A stretch of DNA of 64,000 nucleotides from Planctomycetaceae bacterium (GTDB taxonomy: Bacteria; Planctomycetota; Planctomycetia; Planctomycetales; Planctomycetaceae). Of this stretch, positions 19,511-28,165 are shown in pieces (position 1 is the first letter of the stretch; every line of letters begins with the position of its first letter). A program made the position numbers and the translations under genes. Below the pieces are notes generated by a model. That model did not search any database, was not told where the DNA came from, and was given only the letters and a program-made list of their open reading frames with translations. The stretch is from the NCBI GenBank assembly GCA_041398785.1, contig JAWKUA010000020.1, positions 93,310-157,309 on the forward strand, in the 5' to 3' direction.

Positions 19511-20269
19511 TCACTGACTGCGAAGCGCCTGCCGCCGGACGAATGCGGCGTAGTCCTGCGGCGTATCAATTCCAGACGACGCATGCTGAGTCACCGCCAC
19601 GGCGATGCGAGCACCGGACTGCAGTGCTCGCAGCTGTTCCAGCCGTTCCAGCAGTTCCAGCGACGAAGGCGGCATGGTTGTCAGACGCAGCAGAAAGTCC
19701 CGGCGATACGCGTACAAGCCGATGTGCAGCAGCCAGGGAGACGCGGTTTCGCCGGACAGAACTTCGTCAATCGAAACATCGCGGGAGAATGGAATCGGCG
19801 AGCGGCTGAAATACATCGCCTGACCCGAGTCGCTGACAACCACCTTCACGCACCCCGGATCGCGAACAACGGACGATTCTGTGATCGGTGTGGCGACGGT
19901 CGCCATTTCGCAGTCCGACGACATCAGCGCCGCGTGCAGTTCGGAGACGACAACCGGTGACAGTTCCGGTTCGTCTCCCTGCAGGTTGACAACGATTTCC
20001 GCGTCGTCGCAACATCGCCGGACCACTTCGGCAATGCGATCCGTGCCGCTGGGATGATCGCCCGTCATTTCCGCTCGGCCGCCGAATTCCCTGACGACGC
20101 GGGCAATCTCGTCGCTGTCCGTGGCCACGATCACGTCGTCCAGAACGCTGCATTCCGTGGCGATTCGCCAGACGTATTCGATCAGCGGACGACCGGTTTC
20201 TGAAAGCAGCAGCTTGCGCGGCAGTCGCGTCGACTGCAGCCTGGCGGGAATGATGCCGACGGTCTTCAT
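19511..20269 (-). CDS. kdsB: 3-deoxy-manno-octulosonate cytidylyltransferase (CMP-Kdo synthetase)
   Basis: 252 residues. It activates Kdo with CTP to CMP-Kdo for attachment to lipid A. The N-terminal nucleotide-binding signature IIPARLQSTRLPRKLL, the sugar-nucleotide motif DHPSGTDRIAEV and the metal-site stretch VNLQGDEPEL are all present at family positions. Length matches KdsB. This indicates an LPS-bearing outer membrane. The start overlaps the stop of the upstream cytochrome-type gene by 4 bp, an unexpected partnership. The other Kdo genes (kdsA, kdsC, waaA) are not in this window. Confidence 0.93.
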   Translation of the reverse strand: MKTVGIIPARLQSTRLPRKLLLSETGRPLIEYVWRIATECSVLDDVIVATDSDEIARVVREFGGRAEMTGDHPSGTDRIAEVVRRCCDDAEIVVNLQGDEPELSPVVVSELHAALMSSDCEMATVATPITESSVVRDPGCVKVVVSDSGQAMYFSRSPIPFSRDVSIDEVLSGETASPWLLHIGLYAYRRDFLLRLTTMPPSSLELLERLEQLRALQSGARIAVAVTQHASSGIDTPQDYAAFVRRQALRSQ

Positions 20270-22221
20270 GGCGTGATATAGCTGAGAATTTCCATGATTT
20301 CATCCTGAGAAAACTTATCCAGCAGCGCTTTGGGCATCATGGAAACGGATGACTGAACAATTTCGTCGATATCGTCCCTGTTGATCGTGACCGGCTCCGG
20401 CACTTCCGGATTGACCAGCAGCGAAATCGAGTTGCTGTCTTCCGCTTTCAACAGGCCGGACACGGTCGTTCCATCCAGCTTAATCACAACTCGGACCGCG
20501 TACTTCGGGTCGATCCGGTATGACGGTTCCAGTATCTCGCGAAGGATTCCGCGCCGATCGCCTTTCCAGCGCTTCAGAACATCGGTGAGTTCCGGGCCGA
20601 CGGCCCCGCCTTCGCTGTTCAGTTTGTGGCAGCCCAGGCACGTTGCGTCGCGAAACAGCTTCGCGCCGATTTCCGGACTGCGACCGCGCAGCACGTCGGT
20701 CAGATCCGCCGGCATATCGTCGATCGTCCAGTTCTTCACGAATGATCGATTGTTGCCCAGCGGATCTTTGGGAATCGTCGGGTTCCTCAGCCATTCGTCG
20801 AGATCCGTCACCACGATCATCACGCCGTACATTCGCATCCAGTGCCGCGGAAATGTGCAGACGTAGGGATATTCGCCCGGTTCGTCAGGAGCCGTGAATG
20901 TCAGGCTCTCGTGCTGACCGGCGTTGACCATCTTCATGGCATACATCACGTCCGGAGTATCGGGAACGTAGAGTTGTCCGTTGAGTCCCGGATTGGTGCC
21001 CAGGGCCGCGCCGGCAAGTGCGACGTCCTTCATGGTGTCCGGACGCGTAATGACAAAGTTGTGCGGCATCAGGTCTTCGTTGAACAGCACGATCTGCACG
21101 GGACGGCCCGCTTCCACGGCGAACACGGTTGTGTCGTAACGCATCTCCTCTTCGACCGTCTGAATGCGAACAACGCGAACGGTGACGGCTCGCAGACGTT
21201 CGCGGTATGGCTTCGCCAGTTCCGGCGGAATTTCGGTCAGTAACTGGTCTGCCAGATCCATGGCGTCGATGAATTCAGCGGACGTGCGTTCTGCGGCCGG
21301 CGTTGTTTCCGCGAATGTCACCAGCGTGCGGACGACCGTGTTCGCGACGTCGGCATCGCGAGCGTCCTTCGGAAGTTTCAGTAGCCCGCGAACAGCAGGC
21401 GTTCGCAGAGTCGGATTGCTGACAAATACCGCCAGTCGCTGAAACGTGTCACCGCGATTCTCCGGAATGGCGACAACAGCATTGATTGCCGCGCGACGGA
21501 TGGATTCGGGTTGTGCATCGTCCAGAAACGGCAAAACGGAATCTCTCAGCGGCCGGTTGTCGGGAATCAGCGTCACTGCATTCAGCCACGATTCCCGCGC
21601 GGCCGGATCGCGGCCTGCCAGTGAGTTGGATTCGGACAGATTGCCGGCCGCGATCAGACCCGCCATGCCGGTCACTCGCGCCAATTCGTTGTTCGATACC
21701 GCCGCCTGCGCCAGTCGCTGCTGCATGGCACTCAGTTCCGCGGCCGGATGCTTCAGCAGCATTTGCGATAACTGGCCCGCGACACGTTTTTCGTCGCCGT
21801 TCTGTGGATCGAGCGATTCGACAGCCGACAGCAGAACGTCCGTAACGGAGGATTCCTGCATTATTGCGAGCGCGTCGGCGGCTTCTTCACGCATTCCCAC
21901 GGCGAGTCCCGGCCGCACCAAAATTGCCCGATAGACGGGTATGTAACGAGGATCATCGGTCGCCCGCTCAACGAGCAGCAACTGAGCGTTACTCAATCGC
22001 TTGAGCTGGTATTCGACAATTCGCGGACTCTTGTCGAGAAACACCCGCGGACGCTCGACCGGCGGATCACCGTGGTCGTGATGATGATGGTCCACGTCCC
22101 CGCCGACGTCGCCGTGTTCGTGCTGCTGAGCAAACACAGTCGGCTGAACGATCAAACCTGCACCGAACAGGATCGGAACCATCGCAGCTCTGAAAGAAGG
22201 GAAACGTGTCTCGGCAGGCAT
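20266..22221 (-). CDS. Secreted HEAT-repeat, cupredoxin and c-type cytochrome fusion protein
   Basis: 651 residues. A signal peptide (about 1-31, ending VFAQ) is followed by a His-rich segment (DHHHHDHGD) that could bind metal. About 60-340 is HEAT-like helical repeat. About 350-475 is a cupredoxin domain with copper-ligand candidates in PHNF, Cys about 454 of YVCTFPRHW, the following His, and Met of MRMYG. A PVC-type cytochrome c domain with CLGCH (about 527-531) follows, ending in a family-typical DGTTVSGLL beta section. It probably moves electrons in the periplasm, blue-copper to haem within one chain; partner proteins are unknown. kdsB overlaps its 3' end. Confidence 0.88.
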   Translation of the reverse strand: MPAETRFPSFRAAMVPILFGAGLIVQPTVFAQQHEHGDVGGDVDHHHHDHGDPPVERPRVFLDKSPRIVEYQLKRLSNAQLLLVERATDDPRYIPVYRAILVRPGLAVGMREEAADALAIMQESSVTDVLLSAVESLDPQNGDEKRVAGQLSQMLLKHPAAELSAMQQRLAQAAVSNNELARVTGMAGLIAAGNLSESNSLAGRDPAARESWLNAVTLIPDNRPLRDSVLPFLDDAQPESIRRAAINAVVAIPENRGDTFQRLAVFVSNPTLRTPAVRGLLKLPKDARDADVANTVVRTLVTFAETTPAAERTSAEFIDAMDLADQLLTEIPPELAKPYRERLRAVTVRVVRIQTVEEEMRYDTTVFAVEAGRPVQIVLFNEDLMPHNFVITRPDTMKDVALAGAALGTNPGLNGQLYVPDTPDVMYAMKMVNAGQHESLTFTAPDEPGEYPYVCTFPRHWMRMYGVMIVVTDLDEWLRNPTIPKDPLGNNRSFVKNWTIDDMPADLTDVLRGRSPEIGAKLFRDATCLGCHKLNSEGGAVGPELTDVLKRWKGDRRGILREILEPSYRIDPKYAVRVVIKLDGTTVSGLLKAEDSNSISLLVNPEVPEPVTINRDDIDEIVQSSVSMMPKALLDKFSQDEIMEILSYITP

Positions 22222-22942
22222 CGAACAGTAACTTTGCGGAAGGCGGGAACAGATCGCGTCGGGCTGGAATTCTTATGCACAGAGCGGGAGGAATCCTAAC
22301 GGCGTCCGCGGCCAAATTCCTGTCAAAAAAGGCCATCGATCCGAGGACTCACGGAGTCTCAACGCATATCGGGAATCGCAGGAACAGACATTTTCCTTCA
22401 CAGGCTGATTGAGCGCGGTTCGAGTTCGGGAATGCCACGAACATCCAGGGCACACGCGTTGGTTCGCCGACGACGTCCCGAGCCGGGGCAATGGCCGCAA
22501 TGACGTCGTCCACAAGGATGATTCGATGTTGCCATCGGCGCGACAAAGGCAGCGGTCACGTCTGGCAGGGCCGTTCCAGGGCGTTTCCTGTCCAGTGCGA
22601 AGAAAACTCTGGAATGAGCGTTAGCCACCGACCGTGAAACCGGTCGCATCCGAGTTCCGTTTCGCACGCGAATTCGCTCCTCCGCGAGCTGCGCGACGTC
22701 AGTTCGCAGGCGCGTTTGGAAAACGGCACACAGCGGAAGGGATGACGGGCCGTTTGTGGTATGGTGACGATCATGTGGGGATCTACGCCGCACGTGGCCC
22801 GAATCGCGGAGCACCAGCTTTACACAATCGTCCGTAAACAATTCCCTGAGTCTTCGGCTGACCATCCGGCAGCGGTTACGGTTTCGAACAAAGTCACCGA
22901 CAGCTGCTTGATCGTACAAGTCGTCCAGAAGAGGTTGAAGAA
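22222..22942. other. Divergent intergenic region, 721 bp, no convincing gene
   Basis: It separates the cupredoxin-cytochrome gene (minus) from the repeat-protein gene (plus) and must hold both promoters. Open frames here lack homology that I recognise and lack signals. One 61-codon frame (22761-22946) ends ATGA-coupled to the gene at 22943 and could be a leader peptide, but its sequence looks random. No RNA gene or strong hairpin was seen. Confidence 0.4.
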
Positions 22943-25099
22943 ATGACTGCGAACCCGGTTAAGACCTCAGACGATCGTGATGCTTCTCACCGACGCCGGG
23001 CCACAGCTTCGATTTTCCGAAACGCGCCCCGCAGAGACACGTACGAAAACACAAGCAGGCAATTACCCGCGAACCGGACGGATGGACCGCAATCTCTTGT
23101 CCAGGTTTCGATTAGCGAAACTGGGCGGCTGATCTGCCTAACTGCGGCTGCCGTGTTGCTCCTCAATAGCGTCACGGAAATTGGCGGCGCCGCAGCGCAG
23201 CAACAGGCAGGGAGTCCGGTTTCCGACCAACCGGACGCAAAGGGAATCGCCAACCGAGACGCTGGTGTAATCACGGCCGGCGGACGCGTGCTCGCCCCAG
23301 ACGGAAAACCACTGGCAAAAGCCCAAATCTGGTTGCAGCGCGTCTTCGTCGGCGCGCTGGTCGACGAACACCTTCGGCGAGAACATAAGTCTGGCGCGGA
23401 ATTAGGCTGGAATGAATGGATTGAGGTTGCCTCAACGGACTCAACAGGTGATTTCCGGCTTGAGGTGAATCGTGCCGAGTGGAACGCTGTCACGAATCCG
23501 TCGCCGCCTCAACTTGCCGCGACGGCCGAAGGATTTGGCTTCGGTCTGTCACCCCTTACCGCGAGGGCTGACAAACAGAGCCTTACCGGCGTAACGATTG
23601 AAACGGTCAGGGATTTGCCGATCATCGGCCGCATGCTGACGTCGGACGGCCAGCCCGCCGCGGAGACCGCCGTTCATGTGTTGTTCGTTCGCCCGCCCGG
23701 TGAACCGCCACTGGACGACTATATTGCTGAAGTTCGCTCCGGGGGCTCTCGGTATTCGTTCTTCGACCGGCGGTCGACCTTGGCGCCCGGGTTACCGGCT
23801 GTCGGGAAAGTGGATAGGCGCTTCGGTCAGCCGAATGCGGTGACAGATGAGGACGGTCGTTTTGTCCTGAACGGAATCGGAGCCGATCGAATCGTACATC
23901 TGCTCATCGCGGGTCCCTCAATTCCGTCGGAAACAATCGTTGTGGTGACGCGCAACGGCTTTTTGCGCGTCTCTGCGCCGAACGCTGAGATCGAGCGTGA
24001 GACTTCGGGAATGCTGGCGGGAGGGGCCGGCGGTTTCGGACGTGCGTCGGAGCCAGATCTGCATCAATACTTCGCGCGCTTCAGCCACACCGGACGCCCA
24101 GCCCGTACGCTCACGGGAATTGTCCGCGATCGCGAAACTCACAAGCCAGTTGCCGGTGTTCAACTGGACGGAGACGGCATTCCCGCGACAACTGGTGCGG
24201 ACGGACGCTACACAATCTCCGGCTACCCTAAGCAGAATGAGTATCAGGTCCGGTTAGACACGACTTCGGGACAGTATTTCAACATTGCGGTGCCAATACC
24301 GGACGCACCCGGGACCGGGCTCCTTGAATACGATATTGATCTTCCGAAAGGGATTACCGCTCGTGGTCGGGTGACGGACAGAGACACCGGTGAACCGTTC
24401 AAAGGCACGGTTGAATACAACCCATTGTTTCCGAACAAGCATCTCGAACGACAGCAACTCAACCAAGGCTCAAACTTCAATGCGATTCCTCGTTCGTCCG
24501 TGCCGATCGCCGCGGACGGAACGTACGAACTGCAGGTGCTTCCCGGCCCAGGGATCCTTCTGGTGCGCGACAGACATTATCTCTCCCAGGCCGCGTGGTT
24601 CGCTCGGAAGGAAATCTTCACGTCACCACGCATCGATCTGAAGCGTCTCGACGACGTGCTCGCGGGTGCGAACACGGAGGAGTGGATCAATACCGAAAGC
24701 CTCTTCCATATCGATTCCGGTCGCGGTGCGTTCAGCATGGATACTTCGGGCTGCAAAGCCCTCGCACTGATTGATCCACCCGATTCGCTGCTGGCCGCGC
24801 CGGACGCAGCAGACTCGTTAACGCAGGACTTGCAGGTCGTGCGCGGCCGGGACATACAGGGAATTGTTCTGGATCCGGACGGCAAACCCGCGCGAGAAGT
24901 CGTGGTGACAGGACTCTCGCTCGATCCCGTTCTCAAAGTGTTTCTCCAGGACGAACATTTTACTGTAAATTGCGTTTCGCCGGATGCACCGCGCCGTCTT
25001 GTCTTCACGAACCCAAAAAGACAGCTGTATGCCGAAGTGGAAATCAAACCGGGCCACGCTGGCAAACTCACTGTGCGTTTGAAGAATTCACAGCATTGA
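22943..25099 (+). CDS. Carboxypeptidase-regulatory-like repeat protein, secreted or membrane-anchored
   Basis: 718 residues as called. A hydrophobic signal or anchor (about 64-87, LICLTAAAVLLLNS) sits unusually far inside, after 60 polar residues, so the start is uncertain. No later ATG/GTG fits better. At least five beta-sandwich repeats of the CarboxypepD_reg-like type follow, each with the pattern G.V....GKP..G/A and a YTISGYP-like strand: GGRVLAPDGKPLAKA, GRMLTSDGQPAAET, GIVRDRETHKPVAGV, GRVTDRDTGEPFKG and GIVLDPDGKPAREV. In planctomycetes these proteins are numerous and mostly uncharacterised; a surface or periplasmic binding role is the usual inference. Confidence 0.75.
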   Translation: MTANPVKTSDDRDASHRRRATASIFRNAPRRDTYENTSRQLPANRTDGPQSLVQVSISETGRLICLTAAAVLLLNSVTEIGGAAAQQQAGSPVSDQPDAKGIANRDAGVITAGGRVLAPDGKPLAKAQIWLQRVFVGALVDEHLRREHKSGAELGWNEWIEVASTDSTGDFRLEVNRAEWNAVTNPSPPQLAATAEGFGFGLSPLTARADKQSLTGVTIETVRDLPIIGRMLTSDGQPAAETAVHVLFVRPPGEPPLDDYIAEVRSGGSRYSFFDRRSTLAPGLPAVGKVDRRFGQPNAVTDEDGRFVLNGIGADRIVHLLIAGPSIPSETIVVVTRNGFLRVSAPNAEIERETSGMLAGGAGGFGRASEPDLHQYFARFSHTGRPARTLTGIVRDRETHKPVAGVQLDGDGIPATTGADGRYTISGYPKQNEYQVRLDTTSGQYFNIAVPIPDAPGTGLLEYDIDLPKGITARGRVTDRDTGEPFKGTVEYNPLFPNKHLERQQLNQGSNFNAIPRSSVPIAADGTYELQVLPGPGILLVRDRHYLSQAAWFARKEIFTSPRIDLKRLDDVLAGANTEEWINTESLFHIDSGRGAFSMDTSGCKALALIDPPDSLLAAPDAADSLTQDLQVVRGRDIQGIVLDPDGKPAREVVVTGLSLDPVLKVFLQDEHFTVNCVSPDAPRRLVFTNPKRQLYAEVEIKPGHAGKLTVRLKNSQH

Positions 25100-25232
25100 T
25101 TCCGGCCGCGACCAGAAAAACGCGTCCGGCGTCTTTGTTGACCGGATAGGCGCGACCCGACATTTTGCGACATCAGACTTTACCGAAGAAGGAGTCGGGA
25201 TCGCAAAAGCGGAACTCCGGATTTCGTCGCCG

Positions 25233-26526
25233 TCACTCTCCTCGATGACGAACTGCTGGCGACGTGATCGTTTGCCACAGTAGTCCCGCCAGCAGGATGG
25301 CGGCTCCGGACAACAGAGACTTCACATCGACGCTGAACGCCAGCAGCAAACATCCGGCCAGACCCAGTACCGCGATCCAGCGGGGAAAACGCCGGTCGGG
25401 AGCATCAAGCCGCAGCGCAGCGAGGTTTGTCAGGCCATAATACAGCAGCACCGTGAAGGGCGCTCAGCGACCATGTCCGTCCCGGACTGCCGATCGCGAT
25501 CAGGCTTCCGATGATGACTCCCACCAGCAGAATCGCGGGCACCGGTTGCGAATTGGTGGACGCTACCTGTCCGAATTTGTCGGGAAGGTCTCCGCGCCGC
25601 GCCATCGCCAGCACGACTCGTGACAGTCCCAGAATCAGGTTCAGCAGAACTCCCAGCATGGCGCTCACGGCGCCGAACGTGATGATGCCAAGGCCAGTTC
25701 GTGACGCCGTGCCCTCCGCCAGCAGAGCGAGCGATTCAGCCGCCGGATGAGTTGATCCGGCAGACGCAAAAAACACCGCAACCGCGACGATTCCGTAAAC
25801 CACCAGCGAACACAGCAGCGTGCCGATGATGGCTCGCGGGATATTGCGAGCGGGTTCAGTGATTTCTTCACCAAGCGTCGCGACTCGGCCGTATCCCGTG
25901 TACGCCACAAACATCAGTGCCGAAGCCCGGAACAGATCAGACAGGCTGGTGATCGGCGGAGGTCGCAGCATGACGGACACATCCGGAATCTGCGTCGAAA
26001 AAACGGCCACGCAAAAAACGCCCAGCCCGCCGACAGTCAGCAACACCAGCAACAGGTTCAGCCACGCACTGCGGCGAATTCCGCTCAACACGACGGCGAC
26101 CATCAGCAGCAGCACGCCGAACGCGATCGGCAGGTGCAGCGATGTCGCAAGTTTCGCGGCATCGGTCAGGTATTGAGCGATCGCCAGCGTGGCTGTCGCG
26201 GCGGACGCAGACTTGGCACACAGAAACATCCATCCGGCGGCAAACCCCATTCGCGGCGACAACAACCGGTATCCGTATTCGTACGTCCCGCCGCTGACCG
26301 GATGAACGGCCGCCAACTGAGCACTGCTTAACGCGTTGCACGCGGCCAGCAAACCCGCGGCGGCCACGCACCACAGGATCGCGGATCCGCTGATCTGCGA
26401 AACTTCGAGGATACCGAAGTAGACTCCCGTTCCGAAGATCGATCCCAGCCCGAGCGCAACAGCGTGAAGCACTCCGATTTGTCTTTTCAGGGCAGGTTGC
26501 TGAGGGTCCTGGGACATTGCTGGCAT
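25233..26526 (-). pseudogene. APC-superfamily amino acid permease split by a single-base frameshift
   Basis: The first 360 or so codons (down to about 25460) encode an APC transporter: GLGSIFGTGVYFGILEVSQ in helix 1 and SGGTYEYGY in helix 3, then about ten further hydrophobic helices. After GRTWSLSA the frame runs into unrelated residues and stops at 25405. The family-typical continuation FTVLLYYGLTNLAAL is present one base out of frame and runs to 25233. A G run at 25458-25460 (CCC on the coding strand) with one base too many would explain it. Repaired, the protein is about 430 residues. Start is ATG at 26526 or 26514. It may be a pseudogene or a sequencing error; substrate is unknown. Confidence 0.8.
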
Positions 26527-26599
26527 TTCAGGTTCGATGTTTCAGCGGCATCGTACGGAAAGCAGAGTAGTGCTACTTCGCCGCCAGGAACAGGGGCGT

Positions 26600-26664
26600 G
26601 TCATTCCCGCGCAGGCAGGAATCCAGAGCGTCGAACACTGGAGACCCGCATGCGCGGGCATGAC
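26600..26664. repeat. REP/MITE-like inverted repeat with 27-bp arms
   Basis: Arms at 26600-26626 and 26638-26664 start GTCATTCCCGCGCAGGC and match as reverse complements at 22 of 27 positions, around an 11-bp loop. The core resembles the widespread ATTCCCGC...GGGAAT dispersed repeats. It lies between the permease and the GNAT gene. It would fold into a strong RNA hairpin. Confidence 0.6.
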
Positions 26665-26868
26665 GCTCAACGACAGATTCACGTTCTGACAAATCTGCCA
26701 AAGCAGTAGTCGGTTCGTCGATGATCGTCAACGGCGCGAACGCTGACAAAACGTGTCAGCACCGGTTCCTGCTGCTACGCTTCGCCTGGCGAGTTGCGGC
26801 ACCTCGCGGCAGAACGATCTGCGTCGTGGTCCGTGCGATTTCGAAACCACGTGACAAGGATTCCCGTT

Positions 26869-27276
26869 TTGACGATCGAATTTCGCGAAACGACAGATCT
26901 TCCGGCACAGTCCGTCCTGGCGCTGTACCGATCGAATCACTGGTCATCGGCCGAAAAGCCGGAACAGTTGCTTCGCGGCCTGAAGAATTCGCACGCGCTG
27001 GTAACGGCCTGGGACGGAGAAGCTCTTGTCGGACTGGCGAATTCGCTCTCCGATGGTTTTCTGGTCGTGTACTACTCTCACGTGCTGGTCCATCCAGAAT
27101 ATCGCCAGCAGGGTGTCGGCCGAGAGCTGATGTCGCGGCTGATGAAACGATACGAAGGATTCCACCAGCAGGTACTGATCGCGGATTCGAACGCTCAGGC
27201 ATTCTTCCGATCGCTGGGCTTTGTTCCGGCCGGGGAAACACGGTCGATGTGGATATTTGACGGCAGCGAACACTGA
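26869..27276 (+). CDS. GNAT-family N-acetyltransferase
   Basis: 135 residues from a TTG at 26869, preceded by AAGGA; this starts exactly at the conserved TIEFRETTD. An ATG at 26794 would add 25 unconserved residues. The acetyl-CoA binding motif A reads VHPEYRQQGVGRELM, and the terminal NAQAFFRSLGFVPAG is the usual beta6/beta7 region. Such small single-domain GNATs acetylate amino groups on metabolites or proteins; the acceptor is unknown. It is followed by the WbqC-family gene after 120 bp. Confidence 0.85.
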   Translation: MTIEFRETTDLPAQSVLALYRSNHWSSAEKPEQLLRGLKNSHALVTAWDGEALVGLANSLSDGFLVVYYSHVLVHPEYRQQGVGRELMSRLMKRYEGFHQQVLIADSNAQAFFRSLGFVPAGETRSMWIFDGSEH

Positions 27277-27396
27277 TTCGGCGACATCAGCCGGTACGTC
27301 ATCCTGAATCGGCATCGGCTTCGGGTTTCTGCCCCCAGGATCGTCTCACGCGTCAGGCGAACGGTTGTCGACGTCATTCCGAGGAGGCCAGCGCGC

Positions 27397-28143
27397 ATGC
27401 GACTCGGAATGATGCAGCCCTATTTCTTCCCGTATCTCGGCTACTTCGCGCTGATTGCCGCGACGGATCGCTGGGTTGTGTTTGACACGGCTCAGTACAT
27501 TCGACGCGGCTGGGTGAATCGTAATCGAGTCCTGTCGACGGGTGCTGCAGGCTGGAAGTACGTCCGCGTGCCGGTGGCTTCAGGTCCGCGCAGTCGACGG
27601 ATCGGTGACGTTCAGATCGCCGGAGATTCCGGCTGGCGCGAAGACATGCTGCGGCATCTCGACTGCTACCGTCTGCGGCGTGCTCCGTATTTCGACGAAA
27701 CACACGCATTTCTGGCCGCGACGCTGAACAACTGCGGAAGGTCGCTGTGCGACACACTGGTTCAGTGCCAGAGTGAAACGTGTCGTTTCGTCGGATTAAA
27801 ATTTCGGCCCGAGATCTTTTCGCAAACGGCGCTGTCGCACATCGAGGTCACGTCGCCGGGCGGCTGGGCTCTGGAAGTGTCACGACAGCTCGGCGCGGAA
27901 CGGTACGTCAATCCGCCCGGCGGCCGCGGAATCTTTGACGTCGATCAGTTTGAAGCGGCCGGAGTCTCGCTGCAGATCCTGAACCATCGGCTGCCGCGCT
28001 ACGATCAGGGCCAATCGGACTTCCTTCCCGGACTGTCGATCATTGACGTGCTGATGTGGAACGGTCGCGAACGCACGCGGGCGATGATTGACGACTACGA
28101 CATCGAAACGCTGACCTCCGTGCATGCCAGCCGGGCAGCGTAG
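27397..28143 (+). CDS. WbqC-family protein
   Basis: 248 residues with a strong GGAGG ribosome-binding site. The N-terminus MRLGMMQPYFFPYLGYF is the family hallmark, followed by the conserved FDTAQYIRRGWVNRNRV and, near the end, LPGLSIIDVLMWNG. WbqC-like proteins occur in O-antigen and surface-glycan clusters; their chemistry is not firmly established. It opens the glycan island that runs to 36433. The next gene starts within 25 bp or overlaps, so they are co-transcribed. Confidence 0.88.
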   Translation: MRLGMMQPYFFPYLGYFALIAATDRWVVFDTAQYIRRGWVNRNRVLSTGAAGWKYVRVPVASGPRSRRIGDVQIAGDSGWREDMLRHLDCYRLRRAPYFDETHAFLAATLNNCGRSLCDTLVQCQSETCRFVGLKFRPEIFSQTALSHIEVTSPGGWALEVSRQLGAERYVNPPGGRGIFDVDQFEAAGVSLQILNHRLPRYDQGQSDFLPGLSIIDVLMWNGRERTRAMIDDYDIETLTSVHASRAA

Positions 28144-28165
28144 GCTTCTGGTCACGGAACGAATC

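Noticed and set aside
18446..19960. 504-codon plus-strand open frame opposite the AAA ATPase and kdsB
   Set aside because: It spans two well-supported minus-strand genes and the gap between them, with shadow-like composition and no domain.
22205..22300. Possible riboswitch or leader upstream of the cupredoxin-cytochrome gene
   Set aside because: No conserved riboswitch core or strong stem was found; only scattered weak complementarity.
22398..22919. 173-codon minus-strand frame in the 721-bp intergenic region
   Set aside because: It has no ribosome-binding site or recognisable motif, and it is Arg/His-rich like other shadow frames.
22761..22946. 61-codon frame ending in an ATGA overlap with the gene at 22943
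   Set aside because: The coupling is suggestive but the peptide shows no motif or signal, and one such overlap is easily coincidental. It is kept only as a note in the intergenic entry.
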